DNA of 64,000 nucleotides, taken from positions 3,596,001 through 3,660,000 of the forward strand of contig NZ_CP010836.1 of NCBI RefSeq assembly GCF_000935025.1. Direction: 5' to 3'. The notes beneath the pieces were generated by a model. The model was given only the letters and a program-made list of their open reading frames with translations. It was not told the origin of the DNA and did not search any database. Positions 34,139 to 43,518 of this stretch are shown here, in pieces; position 1 is the stretch's first letter; the number at the start of each line of letters is the position of its first letter. The DNA comes from Sphingomonas hengshuiensis (lineage in GTDB: Bacteria; Pseudomonadota; Alphaproteobacteria; Sphingomonadales; Sphingomonadaceae). The translations under genes and the position numbers were made by a program.

Positions 34139-34981
34139 TCACGGCAACGCCTCCGGTTCGAGCAGGATCAGGATGTCGGTGCGCAGGTCCGGCTCGGGCA
34201 CTTCCTCCGGGTCGTCGAGCGCGTGGTGGAACAGCGGGGCGTCGGCGGGCATCCGTCCGGACGCGAGCAGCCAGCGGACCAGAATCTGGGTGGCGTCCTC
34301 CAGCCCGTCATGGCTGCCGATATGGCGCAGCACCGCATGTTCACCGCCGGCAAGCGTCACGATGCGCAGCGGCGGTTCGGGGACGCCCGGATCGGCAAAC
34401 TCCATTGCGGCATCGTAGCGCAGGCGATCCTCGGGCACGCTGGCGGGGTCGTCGAGCAGGATGCCGTATATCCCCCGGAGATCGCCGGTCTTTCCCGCGC
34501 GCTCGGCCCAGTTCCACACCGCCCAATAGAGCGCGTTGAGTTCGCGATACGCCCCGCCCTCGCGCCGCAGCGCGACGAGTTCGCCGGGCGCGCGCAGCTC
34601 GATTCGGATCTCGGCGTCCGGCGAGGGCGCGACGTTGATCGGCACCGCCCCGGCGGATAGGAACGCACTGGGCGACATGCCGGTCACCCCCCGGAATGCC
34701 CGTGCAAAGCTTTGCGGCGTGCCGAAGCCGCCGTCCATCGCGACGCTGGTGACCGATCCCCCGCCGGCCGCCAGCCGCACCTGCGACGCCGCGATCCGCA
34801 GCCGGGCGATGGTCTCGCCCACGGTCTCGCCGGTCAGCGCGCGCCAGATGCGGTGGAAGTGAAAGGCGGAGACGCCCGCCGCCGCCGCCAGTTCGTGGAG
34901 GTCGGGCGGTGCGTCGAGCCGCTGTGCGAGTAGCGCCAGCGCGCGCTCCATCCGCGCTTCCCAGGGATCGTTATGCGTCAT
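34139..34981 (-). CDS. AraC-family regulator with GyrI-like effector domain (second copy in window)
   Basis: A 280-residue regulator. AraC double HTH at the N-terminus (LHELAAAAGVSAFHFHRIWRALTGETV ... VTSVAMDGGFGTPQSFARAFRGVTGMSPSAF, residues ~28-108), then a GyrI/SbmC-like domain (~120-280). ATG 34981 is preceded by AGGAGG with 5 nt spacing; the GTG two codons upstream overlaps that site and is unlikely. Same architecture as the gene at 20730 but clearly diverged from it. It is convergent with the toxin gene. Confidence 0.9.
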   Translation of the reverse strand: MTHNDPWEARMERALALLAQRLDAPPDLHELAAAAGVSAFHFHRIWRALTGETVGETIARLRIAASQVRLAAGGGSVTSVAMDGGFGTPQSFARAFRGVTGMSPSAFLSAGAVPINVAPSPDAEIRIELRAPGELVALRREGGAYRELNALYWAVWNWAERAGKTGDLRGIYGILLDDPASVPEDRLRYDAAMEFADPGVPEPPLRIVTLAGGEHAVLRHIGSHDGLEDATQILVRWLLASGRMPADAPLFHHALDDPEEVPEPDLRTDILILLEPEALP

Positions 34982-35043
34982 CGTCACCTCCTGCCGCGAT
35001 GATAGCAGGCGGACAGGAGGGCGCGGTCCCGATCTTGCGGAAA

Positions 35044-36333
35044 TTATCGCCGGCGCAGGACCCGCGCAAAGGCTCGCGGCACCGCTCCATTGCGCGCCAT
35101 CCAGCCGCTATAGTCGCGATACGCCGGATCGAGCCCGAGATGGCGCTCCTCGGTCCGCGCGCGCCAGTAATAGACGCCGCTGACGCACGCCATGACGGCG
35201 GTGTTGCGCACCGCATCCTGCCAGCCGGTCGTGGCGAGGAAGGGCATGGTCGACAGCCACCAGAACAGGTTCTTCGAAAGATAGGCCGGGTGGCGGCTCC
35301 ACGCATAGGGGCCGTGGGTCAGGATGCCGCGATGCGTCAGGTTGGAGAAGCGGATGCCGAACGCGATCGTCGCCCAGGCATAGATGCCGGTCAGCGCGAC
35401 CAGCACTGCGCCCATGCCGGCCAGCAGCCAGGTGTGCCCGCCCAGCCACACCGTCCAGTCGGCGGTGCCGGGATGGTAATCGAGCGGCCCGCCATCGCCC
35501 ATCAGCAGGAAGGGCGGATAACAGATCAGCGCCGCCGCCCATCCCGCCGCATAGGGATTGGCGGTGCGGATATGCGAATCGAGCGGGCGGAAGGTGAGGA
35601 TATAGCCCGCGGTCGCGAAGGCGACGTCGATGACGAACATGAAGGTGATGCAATAGCCCGCCAGCGCCACCGGATCGCGCAGCGCGCTCCGCGGATCGGT
35701 GCGGACGAAATCGCCAAAGCCCGGCGGCACGATCGACAGCATGAAGGCGAGGAAGAATGCCTTCACCGCCCAGCTGCGCAGATGGTTGTAGATCGCCTCG
35801 CGGTCGATGCCGTCGATGCCCATCAGCCACGCGCCCAGCGACCAGGCGCCGTCGCGCGGCTCGACCAGTCGGCGGTCCAGCCACAGGACATAGGGGATCG
35901 ACAACAGGAACAGCGCCGGCGCGACGATTTCGAAACACCACATCGCGAACGGATAATTGGCGTAGCGCGTATCCCACCAGAAGCGCCCCAGCGCATAGAT
36001 TGCGGCGATCCCGCCCCAGGTGAGCCACAGCCCGGTCAGCTTGGTCACCGACACGTCGAGCGTCTCGCGCCATGGGCGCGCGCTGCTCCAGTCGATCCCG
36101 GTCGAGGGGTTGCGATGCACCTTGTCGACCAGCAGCGACCACAGCACCATCGGCAGCGCACAGGCGGCGACGTTGACCAGCGCGGCATAGGGCCCGTCGA
36201 GCCCCAGCCGATGCGCGACGACCAGCCACGCGACCATCCCGGCCAGCCCCGCAAGCCCGACGCCGGTGCTCACCGCCGAGCGCGGGCGCGGATCGGCTGC
36301 CGACGCCGTGGCGAGTGCGGAATCGTGATACAT
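35044..36333 (-). CDS. Multi-pass membrane methyltransferase, ICMT/PEMT-like
   Basis: A 429-residue integral membrane protein with about 9-10 hydrophobic segments. The C-terminal ~120 residues carry the isoprenylcysteine/phospholipid methyltransferase pattern: ILTHGPYAWSRHPAYLSKNLFWW, followed by EERHLG-x-DPAYRDY, the SAM-binding elements of that family. The substrate is unknown; a lipid or isoprenoid carboxylate is likely. The N-terminal ~250 residues are membrane helices without a named domain. The start is ATG 36333; upstream codons run into the region shared with the divergent M61 gene. Confidence 0.75.
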   Translation of the reverse strand: MYHDSALATASAADPRPRSAVSTGVGLAGLAGMVAWLVVAHRLGLDGPYAALVNVAACALPMVLWSLLVDKVHRNPSTGIDWSSARPWRETLDVSVTKLTGLWLTWGGIAAIYALGRFWWDTRYANYPFAMWCFEIVAPALFLLSIPYVLWLDRRLVEPRDGAWSLGAWLMGIDGIDREAIYNHLRSWAVKAFFLAFMLSIVPPGFGDFVRTDPRSALRDPVALAGYCITFMFVIDVAFATAGYILTFRPLDSHIRTANPYAAGWAAALICYPPFLLMGDGGPLDYHPGTADWTVWLGGHTWLLAGMGAVLVALTGIYAWATIAFGIRFSNLTHRGILTHGPYAWSRHPAYLSKNLFWWLSTMPFLATTGWQDAVRNTAVMACVSGVYYWRARTEERHLGLDPAYRDYSGWMARNGAVPRAFARVLRRR

Positions 36334-36455
36334 CCGCCACAGCCTTAGCCGGCAATGGTTAGCGCGCAGTGAAGGATCGCCGAACCCCTTTACCAACGCT
36401 CTTTCCGAAGCTTATGAACGCACATCCCCCTGTTTTGAACGAGGCCCTCCCCGCC

Positions 36456-38345
36456 ATGGTTCGTGCGCTTTCGCTTGCCGCCCTGTTGCTAGCATCCACC
36501 ACCCCCGCGCTTGCGCAAAATTCGGCGCCGCATCCGGTGCCGTTCGTCAACACGATCCCCGATGCGCGCGACATGGCCTATCCGGGCACGATTCAGCTCG
36601 ATATCGACGCCACCGACACCCAGCGCGGCATTTTCCGCGTCAAGGAGACGATCCCCGTCGCGAAGAGCGGGCATATGGTGCTGCTCTATCCGAAATGGCT
36701 GCCCGGCAAGCACGGGCCGCGCGGCGAGATCGAGAAGCTGACCGGCCTCCAGATCAGTGCCAATGGCAAGCGCGTGGCCTGGACGCGCGATCCGGTGGAC
36801 GTGTTCGCCTTTCACATCGAAGTGCCGGCGGGCGCGAAGAAGCTCGACCTCGAGTTCGAATTCGCCTCCGCGACCCAGCCCGACCAGGGGCGGATCGTGA
36901 TGACGCCCAACCTGATGAGCCTCCAGTTCAATTCGATGAGCCTCTATCCGGCGGGCTATTACACGCGGCGCATCCCGGTGCAGGCGCGGGTGCAATATCC
37001 GGCGGGCTGGTCGGCGGCGTCGGCGGTTCCGGCCAAGGTTGCGGGTGCCACCTACAGCTATGACAAGACCGATTACGAAGTGCTGGTCGATTCGCCGGTG
37101 CTCGCCGGGCGCTATCACCGCGCGTTCGAGTTGAGCCCGCGCGTCACGCTCGACGTGTTCGCAGACTCGCCCGACGAACTGGAGGCCAAGCCCGAACAGA
37201 TCGAGGCGCACAAGCGCCTGGTCGATCAGGCCGTGAAGGTGATGGGGTCGCAGCCCTATGACCATTACCGTTTCCTGCTGTCGATCAGCGAGGATCTGGG
37301 CGGGATCGGGCTCGAGCATCATCGCAGCACCGAGATCGGCGCGCGGCCCGGCTATTTCCTGAAATATGACGACGCGCCCAACAGCCGCAACGTCGTGCCG
37401 CACGAATATGCGCATAGCTGGGACGGCAAATATCGCCGCGGCGCCGATCTCTGGACGCCCGATTTCCGGATGCCGATGCGCAACAGCCTGCTCTGGGTCT
37501 ATGAGGGCCAGACCCAATTCTGGGGCTATGTGTTCGGCGCGCGTTCGGGGCTCGTGCCCAAGGACGTCACGCTGGAGGCCTATGCCAACATCATGGCGAG
37601 CCTCGACAACCGCCCTGGCCGCGAATGGCGCCCGATGGGCGACACCACCAACGATCCGGTCATCACCGCGCGCGCACCCAAGGGATGGGTGAGCCAGCAG
37701 CGCGCCGAGGATTATTACAACGAAGGCCTGCTCGTCTGGATGGAAGTCGATTCGATCCTGCGCGAGAAGTCGGGCGGGGCCAAGTCGATCGACGATTTCG
37801 CGCGGGCCTTTTTCGGCGGGCGCGATGGCGATTACGGGCAGGTGACCTACACGTTCGACGATGTCGTCCGCACGCTGAACGGCGTCCTGCCCTATGACTG
37901 GCGGACTTTGCTCGACCAGCGCGTCAACGGCGTGTCGCAGCGCGCGCCGCTGGGCGGGTTCGAGCGCAACGGCTACAAGCTGGTCTATAGCGACGTGCCG
38001 AACAAGGCGACGCCGAAGACCGCGATCGACCTCAACTATTCGCTCGGCCTGGGGCTGGGCGCCAAGGGGATTACGGCAGTGACCTGGGGCAGCCCGGCGT
38101 TCGAGGCGGGGATGACGCTGGCCGACGATATCGTCGCCGTGAACGGTCGCGGCTATACCGGCGACCGGCTGAAAGACGCGGTCAAGGCCGCCAAGGGCAC
38201 CAAGGAACCGATTCGGCTTCTACTCAAGAATGGTGATCGATATCGCGAAGTGGTCATCGACTATCATGATGGCCTTCGCTATCCGCACCTCGTGAAGACC
38301 ACCGAGGGAGAGGCGGGCCTCGACACGCTGCTCAAGCCCCGCTGA
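36456..38345 (+). CDS. M61-family metallopeptidase (glycyl aminopeptidase type) with PDZ domain
   Basis: Exported zinc aminopeptidase, 629 residues from ATG 36456. Residues 1-21 are a signal peptide (LSLAALLLASTTPALAQ). The zinc motif HEYAH lies at 316-320 followed by WDGKYRR, and the downstream WVYEGQTQFWG supplies the third ligand (Glu). A PDZ domain near the C-terminus (about 525-600: GITAVTWGSPAFEAGM ... DIVAVNG) is typical of the family. ATG 36414 would add 14 residues before the signal peptide. Such proteins favour N-terminal Gly or Ala. Confidence 0.92.
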   Translation: MVRALSLAALLLASTTPALAQNSAPHPVPFVNTIPDARDMAYPGTIQLDIDATDTQRGIFRVKETIPVAKSGHMVLLYPKWLPGKHGPRGEIEKLTGLQISANGKRVAWTRDPVDVFAFHIEVPAGAKKLDLEFEFASATQPDQGRIVMTPNLMSLQFNSMSLYPAGYYTRRIPVQARVQYPAGWSAASAVPAKVAGATYSYDKTDYEVLVDSPVLAGRYHRAFELSPRVTLDVFADSPDELEAKPEQIEAHKRLVDQAVKVMGSQPYDHYRFLLSISEDLGGIGLEHHRSTEIGARPGYFLKYDDAPNSRNVVPHEYAHSWDGKYRRGADLWTPDFRMPMRNSLLWVYEGQTQFWGYVFGARSGLVPKDVTLEAYANIMASLDNRPGREWRPMGDTTNDPVITARAPKGWVSQQRAEDYYNEGLLVWMEVDSILREKSGGAKSIDDFARAFFGGRDGDYGQVTYTFDDVVRTLNGVLPYDWRTLLDQRVNGVSQRAPLGGFERNGYKLVYSDVPNKATPKTAIDLNYSLGLGLGAKGITAVTWGSPAFEAGMTLADDIVAVNGRGYTGDRLKDAVKAAKGTKEPIRLLLKNGDRYREVVIDYHDGLRYPHLVKTTEGEAGLDTLLKPR

Positions 38346-38378
38346 GACGGGGCCGAGCGCCAACAACAGGGTAATAGA

Positions 38379-38918
38379 ATGCGCATCGACATGATTCCCG
38401 TCGGCGACGACGCACCGAACAGCCTGAACGTGATTATCGAAGTGCCGACCGGGGGCGAGCCGGTAAAGTATGAATTCGACAAGGCGTCGGGCGCGCTGTT
38501 CGTCGATCGCATCCTGCACACGCCGATGCGCTACCCGGCCAATTACGGCTTCGTGCCGCACACGCTGTCGCCCGACGGCGATCCGCTCGATGCGCTGGTT
38601 ATCGCACGCTCGCCGTTCATCCCGGGCTGCGTCGTGCGTGCCCGTCCGATCGCGGTGCTCAAGCTCGAAGACGAAGCCGGCGGCGACGAGAAGCTGGTCT
38701 GCGTCCCGGTCGACACGACCTTCCCTTATTATTCCGATGTCGGCGAGGGTTCGGACCTGCCCTCGATCGTGCTCCAGCAGATCGAGCATTTCTTCACCCA
38801 CTATAAGGACCTGGAGTCCGAAAAGTGGGTGCGGATCGGCGAGTGGGGCGACGCCCAGGAAGCCAAGCGCATCGTAGTCGAGGCGATCGAGGCCGCCAAG
38901 AAGGCGAAGGCCGCCTGA
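38379..38918 (+). CDS. ppa: Inorganic pyrophosphatase
   Basis: Family I soluble pyrophosphatase, hydrolysing PPi to drive biosynthetic reactions. The 179 residues contain the active-site segments YEFDKASGALFVDRIL, MRYPANYGFVPHTL and DGDPLDALVI, the Asp cluster for Mg binding. Length is normal. The last codons overlap a possible CTG start of the following membrane-protein gene. Confidence 0.97.
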   Translation: MRIDMIPVGDDAPNSLNVIIEVPTGGEPVKYEFDKASGALFVDRILHTPMRYPANYGFVPHTLSPDGDPLDALVIARSPFIPGCVVRARPIAVLKLEDEAGGDEKLVCVPVDTTFPYYSDVGEGSDLPSIVLQQIEHFFTHYKDLESEKWVRIGEWGDAQEAKRIVVEAIEAAKKAKAA

Positions 38919-39601
38919 ACCGCTTCCCGGCCTGGCGTGCGGTTGCGCTCGCCGGGCTGGCGACCGTAGCCGGGTCGTTCGCATTCGGGCGGATACCCGG
39001 ACTCGTCGCCTGCGGGCCGAGCGGCGGCGCGGAGGCGATCCTTGCGCTCGAACTGGCCCGCAGCGCCGCTGACGTCGCCGCGCTGTTCGGCAGCGAACCC
39101 TGTACCAGCCGGCTGGCCACGGCGCAGCGCGAGGCGCTGTGGCTGGACCTGTTCGGGTTCATTCCCGCCTATGCCGCGTTCCTGACGCTGGGCGCCTTCG
39201 CACTGCGGCGCGCGGGGCGGCGGCTGGCGCTGGCGGCGGGGACTGCGTTCGCGCTGGCGGCGCTGTTCGATATCGCCGAGGGCGTCGTGATGCTCGACAT
39301 CCTCGCCGATTTGCCCGGTACGCCGGGGCAGTTCGACGCGCTGTTCTGGACCGTGCGCCCGAAATTCGCGCTGCTGAGCCTGGGCGCGATCCTGCTCGCC
39401 GCGCTGGCGTGGCGCGGGGCGCCGCTGGGCAAGATCGCGGCGGGGCCGATGCTGGCGGGGGGCCTGGTGTCGCTGGCGATGCTCGTCACCGCGCCGCACG
39501 ATCCGATGATGATGAAGGGGCACAGCGCCGCGTGGATCGCGCTGCTCGCGCTGGCGGCGATCGGCGCGGTGCGGCCTGTGCTGGCGACGCGGACGGGATG
39601 A
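38915..39601 (+). CDS. Hypothetical membrane protein, start codon unclear
   Basis: Unknown function. Six hydrophobic segments are seen, starting at ALAGLATVAGSFAF. Between the ppa stop and the first helix there is no ATG, GTG or TTG in frame; the only candidate is CTG 38915, overlapping the ppa stop (CTGA). The alternative, GTG 38825, would overlap ppa by 94 bp and add 30 Arg/Gly-rich residues of antisense-like quality. With the CTG start the protein has 228 residues. Its stop overlaps the next start (ATGA), so it belongs to a ppa-linked transcript. Confidence 0.7.
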   Translation: MNRFPAWRAVALAGLATVAGSFAFGRIPGLVACGPSGGAEAILALELARSAADVAALFGSEPCTSRLATAQREALWLDLFGFIPAYAAFLTLGAFALRRAGRRLALAAGTAFALAALFDIAEGVVMLDILADLPGTPGQFDALFWTVRPKFALLSLGAILLAALAWRGAPLGKIAAGPMLAGGLVSLAMLVTAPHDPMMMKGHSAAWIALLALAAIGAVRPVLATRTG

Positions 39602-40254
39602 GCACGCGCCCGCCCTCCGGCTGGCATGTCGGCCAGCATGTCGCCCCGCTGCGGTTCGTCAGCTTCCTGTCGGTGACGCTGGTGGCGGGGCTGTTGCTGA
39701 TCCCCGCCCTTGGCTGGCGGCACGGGGTGATGAGCGCGTTCGACCTGGGCGCGGGCGTGTTCCTGCTCGCCTGCCTGCCGCTGCTGTCCCACGAATCGGA
39801 CCGGATGCGGCAATCCGCCGCGATCAACGACGCGAATCGCTTCGTGCTGCTGCTGGTGACGGTCGCGGTGTCGTTCGTGATCCTCGTGGCCGTCGCCAGC
39901 GAATTGATGGAGGGGAAGACGCCGGCGCTGCCGACGCTGCTGCTGGTGATCGGCACGCTGGCGCTGACATGGGTGTTCAGCAACGGCATCTATGCGCTGC
40001 ACTATGCCCACCTCTTCTACACTGAGGATTCGGAGACCGGCGGCGATTCGGGTGGGCTGGACTTTCCGGACACGCCCGAGCCCGATTACTGGGACTTCAT
40101 CTACTTCGCCTTCTGCCTGGGGATGACGTTCCAGACGAGCGACGTGACCATCAAGAATCGCCGATTCCGCAAGGTGGTGACGCTGCACTGCCTGGCGGCG
40201 TTCGTGTTCAACCTGGGGGTGATCGCCTTCACGATCAACGTGCTGGGCGGCTGA
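39598..40254 (+). CDS. DUF1345 family membrane protein
   Basis: A 218-residue protein with about five membrane segments. It matches the DUF1345 pattern: WVFSNGIYALHYAHLFY, then the acidic region, then DFIYFAFCLGMTFQTSDVTIKNRRFRKVVTLHCLAAFVFN. Function is unknown. It overlaps the preceding gene by 4 bp and is convergent with sugE, with only a single base between the two genes. Confidence 0.9.
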   Translation: MSTRPPSGWHVGQHVAPLRFVSFLSVTLVAGLLLIPALGWRHGVMSAFDLGAGVFLLACLPLLSHESDRMRQSAAINDANRFVLLLVTVAVSFVILVAVASELMEGKTPALPTLLLVIGTLALTWVFSNGIYALHYAHLFYTEDSETGGDSGGLDFPDTPEPDYWDFIYFAFCLGMTFQTSDVTIKNRRFRKVVTLHCLAAFVFNLGVIAFTINVLGG

Positions 40255-40255
40255 G

Positions 40256-40576
40256 TTACGATCCCCCGAACAGCTTGAGCCCGGCGATGCACCCGACCAG
40301 CCCGAGGATCAGCAGGAGGCGCACCGGAGTCGCCGGCTCGCCGAACCAGAACATCCCGACGATCACCGTGCCCAGCGCGCCGATCCCGCCCCATACCGCA
40401 TAGGCCGTACCCATCGGGATGCTGCGCGACGCGATTTCGAGCAGCGCCATCGACAGCCCGACCGACACGAGAAACCCCAAGGTCCAGCCGAGATTGCGGA
40501 AGCCGTCGACGAAGCGCAGGCAGGTGGTGAACCCGACTTCGAAGCATCCGCCGAGGATCAGCAGCGCCCAGGCCAT
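40256..40576 (-). CDS. sugE: SMR-family efflux protein, SugE/Gdx type
   Basis: Small multidrug-resistance family dimeric transporter (106 residues, four helices). Glu13 (GGCFEVGFTTCL) is the conserved proton/substrate-coupling residue. The overall sequence is closer to SugE/Gdx (guanidinium exporters) than to EmrE (quaternary cations), but that split is a judgement from similarity. It lies 1 bp after a GNAT gene in the same operon. No guanidine riboswitch (mini-ykkC) was recognised nearby. Confidence 0.88.
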   Translation of the reverse strand: MAWALLILGGCFEVGFTTCLRFVDGFRNLGWTLGFLVSVGLSMALLEIASRSIPMGTAYAVWGGIGALGTVIVGMFWFGEPATPVRLLLILGLVGCIAGLKLFGGS

Positions 40577-40577
40577 A

Positions 40578-41057
40578 TCAGGCCCTCCCCGCCAGCCGGG
40601 CGAGGGCGTCGCCGCTCACGCGCTGGACGGTCCATTCGTCGAGCGGCGCGGCACCCATTGCGCGGTAGAAATCGATCGCAGGGGTGTTCCAGTCGAGCAC
40701 CGCCCATTCGAACCGGCCATAGCCGCGATCGACTGCGATCCCGGCGAGGTGGCGGAGCAGCGCAGTCCCCACCCCGGCCCCGCGCGCTGCCGGGGTGACG
40801 TAGAGGTCTTCCAGATACAGGCCGGGCAACCCGGTCCAGGTCGAGAAATTGCGGAAGAACAGCGCGAAACCGACGGGCGCGCCGTCCAGCTCGGCGATCA
40901 CCGCCTCGGCCACCGCATCAGGTCCGAACAAGGCGGCGTCGAGCATCGGCTCGGTCGCCTTCACGGCATCGGGCTCGCGCTCGAATTCGGCGAGGTCGCG
41001 GACGAAGCGCAGGATCTGGGGCACGTCGGCGGGGGTGGCGGGGCGGATATGGGTCAT
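40578..41057 (-). CDS. GNAT-family N-acetyltransferase
   Basis: A 159-residue acetyltransferase. The acetyl-CoA loop is visible in LYVTPAARGAGVGTALLRHLA (RGAGVG core), preceded by YLEDLYV. The N-terminal IRPATPADVPQILRFVRDLAEFE and the diagnostic GRFEWAVLDWNTPAIDFYRAMGA resemble diamine or amino-acid acetyltransferases of the spermidine/thialysine type. ATG 41057 overlaps the stop of the upstream DMT transporter gene (ATGA). Confidence 0.9.
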   Translation of the reverse strand: MTHIRPATPADVPQILRFVRDLAEFEREPDAVKATEPMLDAALFGPDAVAEAVIAELDGAPVGFALFFRNFSTWTGLPGLYLEDLYVTPAARGAGVGTALLRHLAGIAVDRGYGRFEWAVLDWNTPAIDFYRAMGAAPLDEWTVQRVSGDALARLAGRA

Positions 41058-41974
41058 GTCAGTACGGCCTCGGCTTCGGGCGCGGCGCCGCTGCCCGGTT
41101 GCTTGCGGATCGCGAGCAGGCAGCCCGCGACGATCAGCAGCGCGCCGGCGACTGCAGGAAGCGTCAGCGGCTCGGCGAACACCCACCAGCCCATCAGCGA
41201 CGCCCAGATGAACGCGGTATATTCCACCGTCAGCAGCACCTGCGCCTCGGCCCGGGCATAGGCCCAGGAGAGCAGCCACAGCGAGGCGAACGCCAGCAGC
41301 GCCGCGCCGACCAGCGCTGGCCAATGGCCCGGCGGCGGCAGGGTCAGCAGGAAGGGCGCGGGCAGGCAGAAGATCAGCAGGATGAACAGATATTGGAAGG
41401 CGGCGATCTCCATCGGCCCGGCGATCTGCGCCTGATGCCGCGCCATCACGAGGTTGACGGCATAGAACACCGCCGACAGCAGCACCGCGCCCATGCCGAG
41501 CACCGCCTGCCCGTCATGGCTGCCCCCCAGCCGCCCCGCGACGATCACCCCCACCCCCGCCAGCCCGAGCAGCGAGCCGAGGATCGAGCGCGTCGCGACT
41601 CGCTCGCCCAGGAACAGCGCGGCGAGGGCCAGCGCGATCAGCGGGGCGATGAAAGACACGGCGATCGCCTCGCCCAGTGGCACCCGCGCAATGCCCCAGA
41701 AGAACGCCATCGCCATCACCGCGACCACCGCACTGCGCGCGAAATGGACGCGCAGCGTGGCGCGCGACGGCAATGCCGGGCGGCTGAGCAGATAGAGCGG
41801 GAAGACGATCACGACCCCCGCCAGCAGCCGCCAGAACAGCGCGAGATAGGCGCCCATCGCGAGCACCAGCCCCTTCATCACCGCATCCATCACGGCGTAA
41901 AGCGCGATGCCGAGGCAGGCGACCGCGAAGGCGGCGGCGACCGAATGGGGCGGGTGGCCCGACGGTGCGCTCAC
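41054..41974 (-). CDS. DMT-superfamily (EamA) transporter
   Basis: Inner-membrane transporter of 306 residues with ten predicted helices in two EamA repeats (about 10-140 and 155-290), for example [19 protein letters not shown] and [18 protein letters not shown]. The substrate is unknown; amino acids or metabolites are typical. It starts with GTG 41974, which overlaps the ispG stop (GTGA), so it is translated from the ispG message. Confidence 0.9.
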   Translation of the reverse strand: MSAPSGHPPHSVAAAFAVACLGIALYAVMDAVMKGLVLAMGAYLALFWRLLAGVVIVFPLYLLSRPALPSRATLRVHFARSAVVAVMAMAFFWGIARVPLGEAIAVSFIAPLIALALAALFLGERVATRSILGSLLGLAGVGVIVAGRLGGSHDGQAVLGMGAVLLSAVFYAVNLVMARHQAQIAGPMEIAAFQYLFILLIFCLPAPFLLTLPPPGHWPALVGAALLAFASLWLLSWAYARAEAQVLLTVEYTAFIWASLMGWWVFAEPLTLPAVAGALLIVAGCLLAIRKQPGSGAAPEAEAVLT

Positions 41975-43119
41975 TCCGCCGCGTTTGCGGTGGCGGCCTC
42001 CGCCGCTTGCGCGGTGGCAGCTTCCCCCGCCTCGATCTGCGCGGCCTTGGCCTCGACCAGGCGGACGATGTGATCGACCATCCCCTCGTCCTGGATATGG
42101 TGATCGGTCACGCCCGACAGATAGACCATGTGCTTGCCCGCGCCGCCGCCAGTGATCCCGATATCGGTCTCGCGCGCCTCGCCGGGGCCGTTGACGACGC
42201 AGCCGAGCACCGACAGCGACATCGGCGTGCGGATATGCTGGAGCCGTTCCTCGAGCGCCTGGACGGTGCGGATCACGTCGAAGCCCTGGCGCGCGCAACT
42301 GGGGCACGACACCACCCGCACGCCGCGGTTGCGGATGCCGAGCGCCTTCAGGATTTCGAACCCGACGCGGACCTCGTCCTCGGGCTCTGCCGAGAGCGAG
42401 ACGCGGATCGTGTCGCCGATCCCGTACCAGAGCAGCGATCCGATCCCGATCGCGCTCTTCACTGTGCCGCCGACGAACCCACCCGCCTCGGTAATGCCCA
42501 GATGCAGCGGGCAATCGACGAGATCGGCAAGCTGCTGATAGGCGGCGACCGCGAGGAAGAAGTCCGACGCCTTCACTGCGACCTTGAACGCGTGGAAGTC
42601 ATGGTCCTGGAGCAGCTTGATATGGTCCATCGCCGATTCGACGAGCGCGTCGGGACAGGGCTCGCCATATTTTTCGAGCAGGTCGCGCTCGAGGCTGCCG
42701 CCATTGACGCCGATGCGGATCGCGCAGCCGTTCGAGCGCGCGGCGTCGACCACTTCCTTCACCCGCGCAGCCGAGCCGATATTGCCCGGATTGATCCGCA
42801 GGCACGCGGCGCCCGCGTCCGCCGCCTCCAGCGCGCGCTTATAGTGGAAATGGATGTCGGCGACGATCGGCACGCGCGATGCGCGGACGATCTGCTTGAG
42901 CGCCGCGGTCGATTCGACATCGGGGCACGATACCCGGATGATGTCGACGCCGGCATCCTCGCAGCGGCGAATCTGGTCGATCGTCGCCTTGGCGTCGGAG
43001 GTCGGCGTGTTGGTCATCGTCTGCACCGTGACCGGCGCATCGCCGCCGACGGGGACGTTGCCCACCATGATCTGACGGCTCTGCCGCCGGACGATATCGC
43101 GCCAGGGTCGAATGGACAT
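41971..43119 (-). CDS. ispG: 4-hydroxy-3-methylbut-2-enyl diphosphate synthase (ferredoxin)
   Basis: Penultimate step of the MEP isoprenoid pathway, converting MEcPP to HMBPP with a [4Fe-4S] cluster. The product is 382 residues from [17 protein letters not shown]. Cluster ligands: SCPSCARQ (Cys-x2-Cys) and the later [13 protein letters not shown]. The end is a Glu/Ala-rich tail. Electrons probably come from a ferredoxin or flavodoxin. It heads the ispG-DMT-GNAT-sugE transcript, all with start/stop overlaps or 1 bp gaps. Confidence 0.96.
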   Translation of the reverse strand: MSIRPWRDIVRRQSRQIMVGNVPVGGDAPVTVQTMTNTPTSDAKATIDQIRRCEDAGVDIIRVSCPDVESTAALKQIVRASRVPIVADIHFHYKRALEAADAGAACLRINPGNIGSAARVKEVVDAARSNGCAIRIGVNGGSLERDLLEKYGEPCPDALVESAMDHIKLLQDHDFHAFKVAVKASDFFLAVAAYQQLADLVDCPLHLGITEAGGFVGGTVKSAIGIGSLLWYGIGDTIRVSLSAEPEDEVRVGFEILKALGIRNRGVRVVSCPSCARQGFDVIRTVQALEERLQHIRTPMSLSVLGCVVNGPGEARETDIGITGGGAGKHMVYLSGVTDHHIQDEGMVDHIVRLVEAKAAQIEAGEAATAQAAEAATANAAE

Positions 43120-43425
43120 GGCCGTTCCTATAGGGATTTCGCAGCCCCGCCGCTACCCGCGGCGCGACCGAAGTTTACGAAGTTTAGGGTTCTCACGCCC
43201 ATGCGCTCTCGGGCCTGCGGGTGGGGACGGACGGGGAAAGGGTGAGCGCGCCGCATCAATCCGGTGGAGCAGATGAAATCCAACATTACCAGCCTTTACG
43301 TGATGCTAAGGGTGTGCCGTCTATAGCGCGGTCTCCATCGCTTCACGGGACCGCCGATCTTGCAGCACGACCCAGGACTGGCTGCATCCCTGGCCCTGCG
43401 AACCGGACTGCGTCTGCTTGTTTTC
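43120..43425. other. Intergenic region upstream of ispG and the REP pair
   Basis: About 300 bp without a convincing ORF on either strand. It holds the ispG promoter region and a short direct repeat CGAAGTTTA near 43169-43187. The stretch 43250-43420 is less GC-rich and shows nothing I can name. Confidence 0.4.
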
Positions 43426-43518
43426 CCGTCATGCTGAACTTGGTTCAGTGTCCAACCCTCAACGCACTACGCCGTCGCCTGGGGAGCGATGGATGCTGAA
43501 CCAAGTTCAGCATGACGG
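43426..43518. repeat. REP-like inverted pair
   Basis: Two perfect 23-bp inverted copies, 43426-43448 (CCGTCATGCTGAACTTGGTT...) and 43496-43518, separated by 47 bp. Each arm itself contains the GAAC/GTTC micro-palindrome typical of sphingomonad REP sequences. The right arm overlaps the likely start of the acyltransferase gene, which begins inside it. Confidence 0.88.

Noticed and set aside
40255..40577. Guanidine riboswitch linked to sugE
   Set aside because: sugE is an internal gene of an overlapping operon and no mini-ykkC hairpin pair with ACGR loops was visible.
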